The notes under the pieces: generated by a model
The model's input: the letters and a program-made list of their open reading frames with translations, nothing else
The model's database searches: none
What the model was told of the DNA's origin: nothing
Made by a program: the position numbers and the translations under genes
Assembly (NCBI GenBank): GCA_014218215.1
Contig: CP043652.1
Span: 4,216,001 to 4,280,000, forward strand
DNA length: 64,000 bases
Reading direction: 5' to 3'
Source of the DNA: Geodermatophilaceae bacterium NBWT11
Lineage (GTDB): Bacteria > Actinomycetota > Actinomycetes > Mycobacteriales > Geodermatophilaceae
Part shown: positions 7,930 to 20,500 of the stretch, piece by piece
Numbering within the stretch: position 1 is the first letter of the stretch
Layout of the letters: the number at the start of each line of letters is the position of its first letter

Positions 7930-9362
7930 CCGACACCCCGCTGCACACCGACCTCTACATCGACGGCAGGTGGCGCCCGGGATCCGGTGGCGAGCGTCTG
8001 GACGTCCTGGACCCCGCCGACCTCTCCGTCATCGCCGACGTAGCGGTGGCCACCGAGCAGGACTGCATGGACGCCGTCGACGCCGCGGCTGCGGCCGCCG
8101 AGGGCTGGGCGGCGACCGCCCCGCGCGTGCGCAGCGAGCTGCTGCGCACCGTCTTCGACATCCTCACCGCCGAGGCCGAACAGCTCGCGGAGCTGATGGT
8201 CCGGGAGAACGGCAAGTCCTGGGGTGACGCCATCGGCGAAGCCGCGTACGCCACCGAGTTCTTCCGCTGGTTCGCCGAGGAGGCCGTCCGCGTGCCCGGG
8301 GACTACCGGCTCTCGCCGGCGGGGGACAAGCGGATGGTCGTGGACCGCCAGCCGATCGGGGTGTCGCTGCTCATCACCCCGTGGAACTTCCCGGCCGCGA
8401 TGGCCACCCGCAAGCTCGCCCCGGCGCTGGCCGCCGGCTGCACCACGATCCTCAAGCCCGCGCCGGAGACCCCGCTGACCGCCGGCTACGTCGTGGACGT
8501 GCTGCACCGGGCCGGGGTGCCCCGCGGGGTGGTCAACCTGGTCATGCCGACCCCGCCGGACGTCCCGGTGCGCGCCATGCTCGACAGGCCGGAGGTCCGC
8601 AAGCTGTCCTTCACCGGCTCCACCGAGGTCGGTCGCGCGCTCCTGCACGCCTGCGCCGACTCGGTGGTCAGCGCCTCCATGGAACTGGGTGGCAACGCGC
8701 CCCTCGTCGTCCTCCCCGGCGCCGACCTCGAGGAGGCCGTGGCCGGTGCGCTGCTGGCCAAGATGCGCAACGGCGGCGCCGCCTGCACGGCAGCCAACCG
8801 GTTCTACGTGCACGACTCCGTGCACGACGAGTTCGTGGCACGGATGGACACCGCCCTGGCTCAGGTCACGGTCGGACCAGGGGTCGACCGCCGCAACACC
8901 CTGGGCGCGCTGGTCTCCACCGGCGAGCGGGACAAGGTGGCCTCGCTGGTCGAGGAGGCGGTGGCCGAGGGCGCGACCGTCGTCCGCGGCGGGACGTCGC
9001 ACGAGGTCGGTGCCTTCTACGACGCGACGCTGCTGACCGGGGTCCGGCACGGGTCGGCGATCACCCGCACCGAGGTCTTCGGTCCGGTGACCCCCGTCGT
9101 CCGCTACAGCGACGTGGACGAGGCCGTGGCGATGGCCAACGACACCGAGTTCGGGCTCATGGCCTACGTCTTCGGCGAGGAGCGGGAGGCCATGGCGGTC
9201 GCTCGGCGACTGGAGTCCGGGATGGTCGCGGTCAACCGCGGGGTCGTCAGTGACCCGGCCGCACCCTTCGGCGGGGTGAAGCAGAGCGGGCTGGGCCGGG
9301 AGGGGAGCTCCGAGGGGATCTTGGAGTTCCTCGAGGAGAAGTACATCGCGCTGACCGCATGA
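7926..9362 (+). CDS. Aldehyde dehydrogenase, succinate-semialdehyde type
   Basis: A 478-residue NAD(P)+-dependent aldehyde dehydrogenase. Key features are the ITPWNFP segment, KPAPETPL, the FTGSTEVG cofactor loop, the general base Glu in MELGGNAP and the catalytic Cys in NGGAACTAANR. The arrangement is closest to succinate- or glutarate-semialdehyde dehydrogenases, but specificity cannot be fixed by eye. The GTG start overlaps the Fe-ADH stop. It likely oxidises the aldehyde released by the HpaI-type aldolase to an acid for central metabolism. A 35-bp gap with a new Shine-Dalgarno separates it from the CoA-transferase. Confidence 0.88.
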   Translation: MTDTPLHTDLYIDGRWRPGSGGERLDVLDPADLSVIADVAVATEQDCMDAVDAAAAAAEGWAATAPRVRSELLRTVFDILTAEAEQLAELMVRENGKSWGDAIGEAAYATEFFRWFAEEAVRVPGDYRLSPAGDKRMVVDRQPIGVSLLITPWNFPAAMATRKLAPALAAGCTTILKPAPETPLTAGYVVDVLHRAGVPRGVVNLVMPTPPDVPVRAMLDRPEVRKLSFTGSTEVGRALLHACADSVVSASMELGGNAPLVVLPGADLEEAVAGALLAKMRNGGAACTAANRFYVHDSVHDEFVARMDTALAQVTVGPGVDRRNTLGALVSTGERDKVASLVEEAVAEGATVVRGGTSHEVGAFYDATLLTGVRHGSAITRTEVFGPVTPVVRYSDVDEAVAMANDTEFGLMAYVFGEEREAMAVARRLESGMVAVNRGVVSDPAAPFGGVKQSGLGREGSSEGILEFLEEKYIALTA

Positions 9363-9397
9363 TCGCCGACCCCCCAGCACCCCGGAGGAAGGCGGAC

Positions 9398-10171
9398 ATG
9401 GACAAGGTCGTTGCCAGCACAGCCGAGGCGGTGGCCGACATCGGTGCCGGCTCGTCGTTGGCGGTGGGTGGTTTCGGGCTCTGCGGGGTGCCGATCAAGC
9501 TGATCGACGCGCTCCTGGAGCAGGGCGCGGACGGGTTGACCACGATCAGCAACAACTGCGGGGTGGACGACGCCGCGCTCGGGGTGCTGCTCTACGCCGG
9601 CCGGATCGCCAAGACGATCTCCTCCTTCGTGGGCGGCAACAAGGAGCTGGCCCGGCTCTACCTGTCTGGCCAGCTCGACGTCGAGCTGACCCCGCAGGGC
9701 ACGCTCGCCGAGCGGCTGCGCGCCGGCGGCTGCGGGATCCCCGCCTTCTTCACCCCCACCGGCGTCGGCACGATGGTCGCCGACGGCGGGATCCCGGTGC
9801 GCTACGACGCCGACGGGAACGTCGTGCTGGTCAGCGAGCCCAAGGAGACCCGGGACTTCGGTGGGCAGGACTTCGTGCTGGAGACCGCGCTGACCGCCGA
9901 CTTCGCGCTGGTCCGAGCTGCGGTCGGTGACCGGCACGGCAACCTGGTGTTCCACGAGTCCGCGCGCAACTTCAACCCGCTGTGCGCGATGGCCGGCACC
10001 ATCACCATCGCCGAGGTGGAGCGGCTGGTCGAGCCCGGGGAGATCCTCCCGGAGTCGATCCACCTGCCCGGGGTCTTCGTGCAGCGCGTGGTCGAGGTCG
10101 GTGTCGAGGGCAAGGACATCGAGAAGCGCACCACCCGCCCCCGCCCCGCCGCGCAGATCGAGGAGGCCTGA
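9398..10171 (+). CDS. scoA: 3-oxoacid CoA-transferase, subunit A
   Basis: Alpha subunit (257 residues) of a succinyl-CoA:3-ketoacid CoA-transferase. It shows the N-terminal VGGFGLCGVPIKLID, the ISNNCG motif and GGNKELARLYLSGQ. A 13-codon longer start at 9359 would overlap the ALDH stop, but the ATG at 9398 has GGAGGAAGG at good spacing and gives the usual family N-terminus. With the B subunit it moves CoA from succinyl-CoA to acetoacetate. Acetoacetate is the by-product expected from BKACE, which gives the gene a clear job in this operon. Confidence 0.9.
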   Translation: MDKVVASTAEAVADIGAGSSLAVGGFGLCGVPIKLIDALLEQGADGLTTISNNCGVDDAALGVLLYAGRIAKTISSFVGGNKELARLYLSGQLDVELTPQGTLAERLRAGGCGIPAFFTPTGVGTMVADGGIPVRYDADGNVVLVSEPKETRDFGGQDFVLETALTADFALVRAAVGDRHGNLVFHESARNFNPLCAMAGTITIAEVERLVEPGEILPESIHLPGVFVQRVVEVGVEGKDIEKRTTRPRPAAQIEEA

Positions 10172-10174
10172 CCG

Positions 10175-10843
10175 ATGGCTCTGACCCGTGACCAGCTCGC
10201 CGCCCGCGTCGCCCTGGACCTGCAGGACGGCCAGTACGTCAACCTCGGGATCGGCATGCCGACCCTGGTCCCGAACTTCATCCCCGACGGCGTGCACGTG
10301 GTGCTGCAGTCGGAGAACGGCGTCCTCGGTGTCGGCCCCTACCCCTTCGAGGGCGAGGAGGACCCGGACCTGATCAACGCCGGCAAGGAGACGATCACCC
10401 TGCAGCCCGGGGCGAGCTTCTTCGACTCGGCGCTGTCGTTCGGGATGATCCGCGGCAAGCACATCGACGTCGCCGTCCTGGGCGCCATGCAGGTCGACCC
10501 GCGCGGTGACCTCGCCAACTGGCTGATCCCCGGCAAGATGGTCAACGGCATGGGCGGGGCCATGGACCTCGTCCACGGAGCCCGCGCGGTGATCATCATG
10601 ATGGAGCACGTCGCCCGCGACGGATCCCCCAAGCTCGTCGAGGAGTGCACCCTGCCGCTCACCGGCAAGGCCTGCGTCGACCGGATCATCACCGACCTCG
10701 CCGTCGTCGACGTCACCGGGACCGGCTTCCTGCTGCGCGAGACCGCCCCAGGCGTGTCCGTCGAGGACGTCGTGACAGCCACCGGCGCACCGCTCGCGGT
10801 CGCCGACGACGTCCGCGAGATGGCCGTGGGCGCACCTGCGTGA
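10175..10843 (+). CDS. scoB: 3-oxoacid CoA-transferase, subunit B
   Basis: Beta subunit (222 residues) carrying the catalytic glutamate in the [10 protein letters not shown] motif (about residues 48-57), which forms the gamma-glutamyl-CoA thioester, plus GIGMPTLVP near the N-terminus and the MGGAMDLV loop. It starts 3 bp after scoA with a Shine-Dalgarno (GGAGG) inside the scoA end. The family length is 205-225 residues, so it is complete. It is the last gene of the operon. The resulting acetoacetyl-CoA would enter thiolysis encoded elsewhere. Confidence 0.9.
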   Translation: MALTRDQLAARVALDLQDGQYVNLGIGMPTLVPNFIPDGVHVVLQSENGVLGVGPYPFEGEEDPDLINAGKETITLQPGASFFDSALSFGMIRGKHIDVAVLGAMQVDPRGDLANWLIPGKMVNGMGGAMDLVHGARAVIIMMEHVARDGSPKLVEECTLPLTGKACVDRIITDLAVVDVTGTGFLLRETAPGVSVEDVVTATGAPLAVADDVREMAVGAPA

Positions 10844-11174
10844 CTCGGGTGGGCCCGGGCCGTGCTGTCAGCGGTCGAGTCCGACCGTCCGGGTCGCCCG
10901 GACCGCTGGACCGCCTGCGGACCCTGCTGGCTCGCCGGCCAGGCAGTCGGACTCCCGGGACGTCCTCGAGCACTGCGGGTCGCGCGGACTCGAGCTGGGT
11001 GTTCGTCGGAGCTGCCGAGGGGACGATCGTCTTCCGCTCCCGCTGCGGGTCGGACCTGATGGTCAACGGGGTGGTCATCCCGGGGTCCGACGGCCGGCCC
11101 GGGGCCGGACTGCCCACCGGTCCGTCGTCCTGACACCGGGCTGGCGCACGAGCGCGACCGAGACGGTGCCCAGG
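10844..11174. other. Gene-poor stretch between convergent genes
   Basis: About 330 bp between the CoA-transferase operon and the minus-strand methyltransferase. Short open frames exist on both strands, but none has a recognisable domain, a Shine-Dalgarno or convincing codon use. The first 30 bases are rich in GGGCCC-type symmetry that could end transcription. I see no gene here. Confidence 0.5.
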
Positions 11175-11945
11175 TCAGGCCCGGCGGACGGCCACCACCA
11201 GCGTCGGCCGCACCGCTCCCGCGGACAGCAGCGCTCCCATCCGCCCGGACTGTTGGGAGGAGCGGCGGAAGCGGGGGTCCGCGCCGTGCCGGCGCTCCAT
11301 CTCGGCGTCCACCGCGTCGGCCGCGTCGTCCCAGCCGGGTGGGTTGTCGTCCAGGTCGGCGACCGCTCGGTCCACCACGTCGAAGCCCGCAGCCCCGAGC
11401 AGGTCGTCCAGGTCGTCGTCGGTGGGGAACGAGTTCCCCTCCGGCGCGGGAGCGGGCAGCGGGTCGACCGCCTGCACGAAGACGAGCAGCCCCAGCCGTC
11501 CTCCCGGGCGCAGGACCCGGTGCAGCTCGGCCAGCGCGCCGGCCTTGTCGTCGGTGGTGCAGAGGACCCCCAGGCTCCAGGCCGCCGCGGTGACGCCGTC
11601 GAGCAACGGGAGCGACTGCCCCATCGCGACGGCCGACGGCAGCCCGAACAGGTGGCGGGAGGCGTGCACCGCACCGGCCATGGGCTCCAGGCAGACCGGC
11701 CGCACCTGCCGGTCACCGGCCGCCCACGCGGCCGGGCCGCCGACCCCCGCCCCGGCATCGACGAGCAGGTCACCCGGGTGCAGGGCCATGCGGTCGGCGA
11801 GCCAGCGCAGTGACCCGACGCTGCCCGAGCCCCGGCAGCCCGCAGGGACGGCGTGCCCCGGGCCGAGCACGCGTGCGGCCTCCTCGGTCCACGCCGCGGT
11901 GACGTCGAACTCGTCCTCCATCGCGGCGCTGTCCAGTTCGCTCAT
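11175..11945 (-). CDS. Class I SAM-dependent methyltransferase
   Basis: A 256-residue cytoplasmic methyltransferase. The SAM-binding motif I is LLVDAGAGVGGPAAWAA, followed by an acidic residue in CLEPM and by LHRVLRPGGRLGLLVF (post-motif region), so the Rossmann fold is intact. The ATG is preceded by GGGAGGAA and overlaps the stop of the MTHFR-like gene (ATGA). Pairing with a folate-type enzyme suggests one-carbon transfer, for example methylation coupled to methyl-group recycling; the acceptor is unknown. The open frame runs much further upstream only as an out-of-frame shadow. Confidence 0.8.
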   Translation of the reverse strand: MSELDSAAMEDEFDVTAAWTEEAARVLGPGHAVPAGCRGSGSVGSLRWLADRMALHPGDLLVDAGAGVGGPAAWAAGDRQVRPVCLEPMAGAVHASRHLFGLPSAVAMGQSLPLLDGVTAAAWSLGVLCTTDDKAGALAELHRVLRPGGRLGLLVFVQAVDPLPAPAPEGNSFPTDDDLDDLLGAAGFDVVDRAVADLDDNPPGWDDAADAVDAEMERRHGADPRFRRSSQQSGRMGALLSAGAVRPTLVVAVRRA

Positions 11946-12970
11946 GCTTGTTCCTCCCGGATCCGTCGTGCCACCTCGGCCTTGACCCGTGCCCCGTCCA
12001 GCCCCCCGCGGTCGGCGGCCCGTCCGGACAGGTTGACCCCGACCACCCCGGGCACCGAGAGCAGTGCCCGGGCCTCGGCGACGGCTGCGGCGATTCCGGC
12101 CTCGACCGGGTCCGGGGCGGCGAGCACCCGTTCGACAGCGGTGCCGTCCAGGTGCAGGCCGGGGAAGCGCTGCAGCGTCCGTGCCGACGGCTCGTCGCTG
12201 TAGACCGCGACCGAGGCCAGGAACGGCAGCGTGGCCCCGGCTGCCCGGGCCGCTCCCACGAAGGCCGCCACCTCCGCCGGACCGGACACGTGGTTGAGCA
12301 CGCAGAGGGCGGCGCCGGCCTGCTGCTTGAGTGCCACCCGCGCCGGTCGACCGGCGGTCGGCGGGGTCTGCGGCGACTCGGGGACGGCGGCGCTCAGCCC
12401 GGCCCGGGCGGCCAGTGCGGTGAGCCGGGGCCCGTCGAGGTCGAAGACCTGGGTCACCCCCGGTCGCACACCCGGTCCCCGGCCGTCGCCGGTCACGCAG
12501 AGCACGCCGTCCACCCCGACAGCCGCGAGACCGGCCAGCTCCTGCTCCAGGACGAGCTGGTTGCGGTCCCGGCAGGCCAGGGTGACCCAGGGCCGACCGC
12601 CGGCGGCGACCACCTCGGCGGCGACCAGGGTCGGAGGCAGGTCGGGTTGGTCCTGGTGCTCGGCGGTGAGCAGGCCGTCGCTCACCCCGGCCAGCACCGC
12701 CACCACCGACCGCACCGAGGCCAGGTCGCCCGGCGCAGCAGTGAGGTCGGTGAGGACGACGGGCCCGCGCTGGGCGCGGGCCAGCAGACCGCCTGGCCGC
12801 GGTGCGGGCGCGGCGACCGGCGTGGACCAGCCGGGCGCCGGCTCGCTGAGGAAGGGGCACGGGTGGTCGGCGAGCTCGCACCGGCCGTCGTCGCGCACGC
12901 CCCCGCAGGGCCCGAAGACCATCCTCTTGGGGCAGCCGATCCGGGCGGCGTCCACGGCGGTCGTCGTCAC
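11942..12970 (-). CDS. Methylenetetrahydrofolate reductase-like protein with Cys-rich N-terminus
   Basis: A 342-residue protein. The N-terminus has CPKRMVFGPCGG, then RCE and HPCPF, the cysteine pattern usually found in the MTHFR C-terminal-type (MetV-like) domain, which may bind a metal or Fe-S cluster. The rest looks like a degenerate MTHFR TIM barrel, with VLCVTGDGRGPG as the likely flavin/folate loop. In other bacteria such proteins take part in C1 metabolism and demethylation. Translational coupling to a SAM methyltransferase strengthens a C1 role. True reductase activity is uncertain, as catalytic residues could not be aligned by eye. GTG start. Confidence 0.7.
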   Translation of the reverse strand: MTTTAVDAARIGCPKRMVFGPCGGVRDDGRCELADHPCPFLSEPAPGWSTPVAAPAPRPGGLLARAQRGPVVLTDLTAAPGDLASVRSVVAVLAGVSDGLLTAEHQDQPDLPPTLVAAEVVAAGGRPWVTLACRDRNQLVLEQELAGLAAVGVDGVLCVTGDGRGPGVRPGVTQVFDLDGPRLTALAARAGLSAAVPESPQTPPTAGRPARVALKQQAGAALCVLNHVSGPAEVAAFVGAARAAGATLPFLASVAVYSDEPSARTLQRFPGLHLDGTAVERVLAAPDPVEAGIAAAVAEARALLSVPGVVGVNLSGRAADRGGLDGARVKAEVARRIREEQA

Positions 12971-13093
12971 CCCCAGGCGCTGCCCACGGACCGGGGGTGC
13001 GAACCGCCCGACGCCGCCGGCCTCGCGAGGGAGGTGGGCCTCGGCGAGGTGTCAGCGGTCCTCGGCGCCGGCCACGAGCGGGGCCGGTGCCGC

Positions 13094-13723
13094 TCAGGCA
13101 GTGCCGGGCAGCGACCAGGTGCGCAGGGCCTCGAGGCAGTGGACGAGGTGGTCCCGGGCGTCGCCACCCGTGGCCGCCCAGGTCTCCACGGCCAGTCGGT
13201 TGGCGGTCACGACGAGGGTGGCGCCGAAGCGGAGGGGGAGTGGGTCGAGGGCGGCGGGGAGCCGGGGTGCCAGCAGGGGCACCAGCCCGTGGACGCACTC
13301 CTCGTGCATGCGCAGCCACACGGAGAGCAGTTCGGGTTCGCCGACGACCAGGCGCACCCGCTCGGCCTCGCGTGCACCGTCCGGGCCCTCGAAGGTGACG
13401 GCGAGGGCGTCCACGAGGGCGGCGCCGAGCTCGTCGAGGTCGTGTCGGCGCGAGGGGATCGAGGCGACCGCGGCCAGGTAGTCCTGCAGGCCCTCCCGGA
13501 GCACCGGGGCGAGCACGTCGGCCTTGTTGGCGAAGTACCGCTGCACGGTGCGGGTGCTGACCTCCGCGGCGGCGGCGATGTCGGCCAGCGTCGTCGTCGC
13601 CACCCCGTCACGCAGGAAGAGCTCGGCCGCCACCGCCGAGATCTCCGTCGCGGTGTGCAGACGGCGGCGCTCGCGCAGCGAGGGCCGGCGGTCGCGTTCG
13701 TCGGGGCCCGTCACGGCGTCCAC
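13094..13723 (-). CDS. TetR-family transcriptional regulator
   Basis: A 209-residue TetR/AcrR-type repressor. The helix-turn-helix is at about residues 40-68 (TTTLADIAAAAEVSTRTVQ, then RYFANKADVL). The C-terminal ligand domain is diverged as usual. It starts at GTG 13723 and diverges from an SDR gene 99 bp away. The intergenic region holds two related symmetrical elements over the likely SDR promoter, so it presumably represses the two SDR genes until a lipophilic alcohol or ketone is sensed. The ligand is unknown. Confidence 0.85.
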   Translation of the reverse strand: MDAVTGPDERDRRPSLRERRRLHTATEISAVAAELFLRDGVATTTLADIAAAAEVSTRTVQRYFANKADVLAPVLREGLQDYLAAVASIPSRRHDLDELGAALVDALAVTFEGPDGAREAERVRLVVGEPELLSVWLRMHEECVHGLVPLLAPRLPAALDPLPLRFGATLVVTANRLAVETWAATGGDARDHLVHCLEALRTWSLPGTA

Positions 13724-13740
13724 CGTAAGACCCGTCCTCG

Positions 13741-13773
13741 TGTCGTGTTGCGCCTTCTTGTCGCTTTGCGACA
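13741..13773. promoter_or_regulatory. Repeated TGTCG-N3-TGCG elements, probable TetR operator
   Basis: TGTCGTGTTGCGCC (13741-13754) and TGTCGCTTTGCGACA (13759-13773) repeat at an 18-bp offset; the second is a perfect 6-3-6 palindrome. TTGTCG (13758-13763) with TAGGTT (13782-13787), 18 bp apart, makes a plausible -35/-10 for the SDR gene, so a bound repressor would cover the -35. Assignment to the adjacent TetR is inferred. Confidence 0.55.
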
Positions 13774-13822
13774 GGCCGGGCTAGGTTGTGACCGGGAACA
13801 CCGGACGGTCGAGGGAGCGCAC

Positions 13823-15500
<1,678 letters not shown>

Positions 15501-15505
15501 ACCGA

Positions 15506-15528
15506 TCGGGGTCCGACACGAGGCCCCG
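15506..15528. terminator. Short hairpin between convergent genes
   Basis: CGGGGTCC and GGCCCCG form a 7-bp stem with a one-base bulge around the loop GACACGA, just after the SDR stop and before the minus-strand remnant. The left 14 bases TCGGGGTCCGACAC recur at 57024, also between convergent genes, supporting a terminator role. There is no T-tract. Confidence 0.5.
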
Positions 15529-15551
15529 TCCGCGCTGTCCGCGTGGCTCGA

Positions 15552-17554
<2,003 letters not shown>

Positions 17555-17559
17555 TCACG

Positions 17560-20500
17560 TCACCGGCCCACGGCGGTCCCGTTCTCGAGCGGCGTCGCAC
17601 CGGCGGCCCCGAGCGTGGCGAGCAGCTCCGCCCCGGGGAGCGCCGGCGAGTAGAGGTGGCCCTGGGCCGTGGCGCAGCCCGCGCGCCGCAGCCACTCGTG
17701 CTGGTCGGCGGTCTCCACGCCCTCGGCGACGACGTCCACGCCCAGTGCGGTGCTCATCCCGAGCACGGCCCGCACGACCGCCTCGCAGGCCGGGTCCACG
17801 CCGAGCCCGGCGACGAACAGCCGGTCCACCTTGAGCGTGTCCACCGGCAGCTCGGTCAGCCGGACCAGGCTGGACCAGCCGGTGCCCACGTCGTCCAACG
17901 CCAGCCGGACGCCCCGGGCACGCAGCCGGTCCAGGTCCCGGCGCATGCTGTCGGCCAGCGCCGGCACGTGGGTCTCGGTGAGCTCGAGCACCAGCTTGTC
18001 CGCCGGCAGGCCGGCTGCCTCCAGCGCGCCCAGCACGTCAGCGGTCAGGTCGCCCTCCTCCAGCTGCCGGCCCGACACGTTGACGTGCACGTCGGGCGCC
18101 GCCGGCCCGAGCCGCGCCACCCACTCGGCCGCGAGGGCGCAGGAGGCCGTGAGCACCAGCCGACCCACCGGCAGCACCAGGTCGGAGGTCTCGACCACGT
18201 CGATGAACTCCGCCGGGAGCAGCAGGCCGCGGGTGGGGTGCTGCCAGCGGAGCAGGGTCTCCACGGCGACGACAGCGCCGGTGACCAGCTCCACGACCGG
18301 CTGCCCGTACAGGACCAGCTCCCCGGCGGCCAGTGCCCGGCGCAGCTCCGGGAGCACGCGGGTGGTGCGCGCTGCCCGGGTCTCGGTCTCGCTGGTGTGC
18401 ACCGAGACCCGGCCCTTGCCGGCGGTCTTCGAGGCGTACATGGCCTGGTCGGCGTCGTGCAGCAGCTGCTCCACGGAGCCGCCTGCTCCGGAGGCGACCA
18501 GACCGATGCTGGCGCTCACGGTGTGCGTGCGTCCACCGATCGGCACGGGGGTGGACACGGCGGCCAGCAGTCGATCGGCGACGGCGTGCAGGTCGTCGGG
18601 GTCGCCGACGTCGGGGCACAGCACGGCGAACTCGTCGCCACCCAGCCGGGCCACGGTGTCCCCGGGCCGGACGGCGGCCCGGAGACGGCGGCCCACCTGG
18701 ACCAGCAGGGTGTCACCGGCGGCGTGCCCGGCGGTGTCGTTGACCGCCTTGAACCCGTCCAGGTCCAGGTAGAGCAGCCCGACCCGGTGGTGGGACCGGG
18801 TGAGACCGCCGAGGGCCTGCTCGATCCGGTCGACCAGGAGCGACCGGTTCGGCAGTCCGGTGAGGGCGTCGTGCAGGGCCTGGTGGGTCAGGGCGTCCTC
18901 GGCGTGCCGCCGGGCCGTGACGTCCTCGACGAGGAGCACCACCTGGCCGGGGGCGGTGGGGTCCGGGCGCATCACCGACGCCGAGCACCGGCCCCAGACC
19001 ACCTCGCCGTCCGGGTGCCGGAACCGCTGTTCGGCGGACCAGTCCTCCCGCTCGCCGGCGGCCAGCTGGGCCAGCACCCCGGAGGTCACCCGCGTCTCGT
19101 CGGCGTGCAGCAACCCGGTCAGGTCGAGCCCCGGCAGGGCGGCCCGGGGCAGTCCGGTCAGCGCGGCCATGGCCTCGTTTGCCTGCAGCACCACCCCGAT
19201 CCGGCCCGGTGCCAGGTCGAGCAGCGCCAGCCCGACCGGGGCGGTGTCGAAGGCGAGCCGGAAGCGCAGCTCGCTGTCGGCCAGGGCACGCTCGGCGGCC
19301 AGCTGGGCGGTGACGTCGCGGGCGACGCCCAGGTAGCCGGCGAGTGCGCCGCCGGGGCCGGTGCGCAGCGCCGTGACGGTGAGCCGGACGGCGAGCCGGT
19401 CACCCCCGGCGGTGCGGAAGGTCCAGGGCCGGGTCTCGACCTGCCCGGCCCGGACGGCGTCGACGAACACCTCGTACCCGGGTGCGACGCCCAGCTCGAC
19501 GGCGCGGGCCGCCACCTCGTCGGGGTCCCAGAAGAGACTGGCCTGTCTGCCCAGCACCTGCTCCTGGGTCCAGCCCAGCATCAGCTCGGCGCCCCGGGAG
19601 AACAGCGTGATCGAGCCCTCGGCGTCCGCGGCGATGATCGCCTGCTCGGTCGCGGAGTCCAGCACGCCCTGCAGCAGGTCGCGGGAGTTCTGCACCCGGC
19701 GGGCGGCGGCCCGGGCGTCGGTGACGTCGTGGAAGGCGGCGACGGCTCCCCGGCCCTCGGGGAGCGGCCGGGCGCTGACCGACAGCACGCGGTGGCCACC
19801 GTGGGCGCGGCTGACCAGGTCCGCGCCGGGGACGACCTCCCCGCCCAGGGCGCGGACCAGCGGCAGCCGGTCGACGGGGAAGGGCTCCCCGGTCGTCGTC
19901 TCCAGGGCGAAGTCGAGCGGCCACCGGGCCGGGCCGACGCTGGCGGGGACGACGCCGAGCAGGTCGACCGCCGACGGGTTGTGCAGCAGGAACCGGCCCG
20001 CCGCGTCGACGACCACGATGCCGTCGTTCGTGCTGGCGAAGACCGCCTCCAGCAGCTCGGTCTGCTCCCGGGACCGTCGCGCCGAGTCCAGCACCCGACG
20101 CAGCAGCACGAGCCGGTCGTCGCGGTGGAGTGCCAGCACGAGCGTGACCGTGGTGAGCACCAGGAGGAACAGCTGGGAGGTGAGGGCGCGCTCGGCCAGG
20201 GGGAGCCCGCCGAAGGGTCCGCGGCCCGCCAGGGTGGCGACGACGACGGCGGTGCCCAGGGCGGCGGTGGACAGGGCGGCCGACCGGGTGGGCTGTCGCA
20301 GACCCGCCCAGACCCCGACCGGGACCAGCAGGAAGGACAGCGGCACGCCGCGCGTGAGCGCCAGCACGGTGACGGCGAGGGCCGTGCCGCCGAGCAGCAG
20401 GGCAGCGGTCTCGGCGCGGGCGGGGTGCGGTCGGTGTCCGGCGGGTGCCGGTGCTCTCCAGGCCAGTCCCACGGCGGCGACCACGACGGTCCCGGTGGTG

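Noticed and set aside
9359-9397. CoA-transferase A start overlapping the ALDH stop
   Set aside because: The ATG at 9398 has a better Shine-Dalgarno and gives the family N-terminus; the extra 13 residues look like translated leader.
10645-11133. Possible small gene after scoB
   Set aside because: The frame overlaps scoB, lacks a good start and has no recognisable domain or normal codon pattern.
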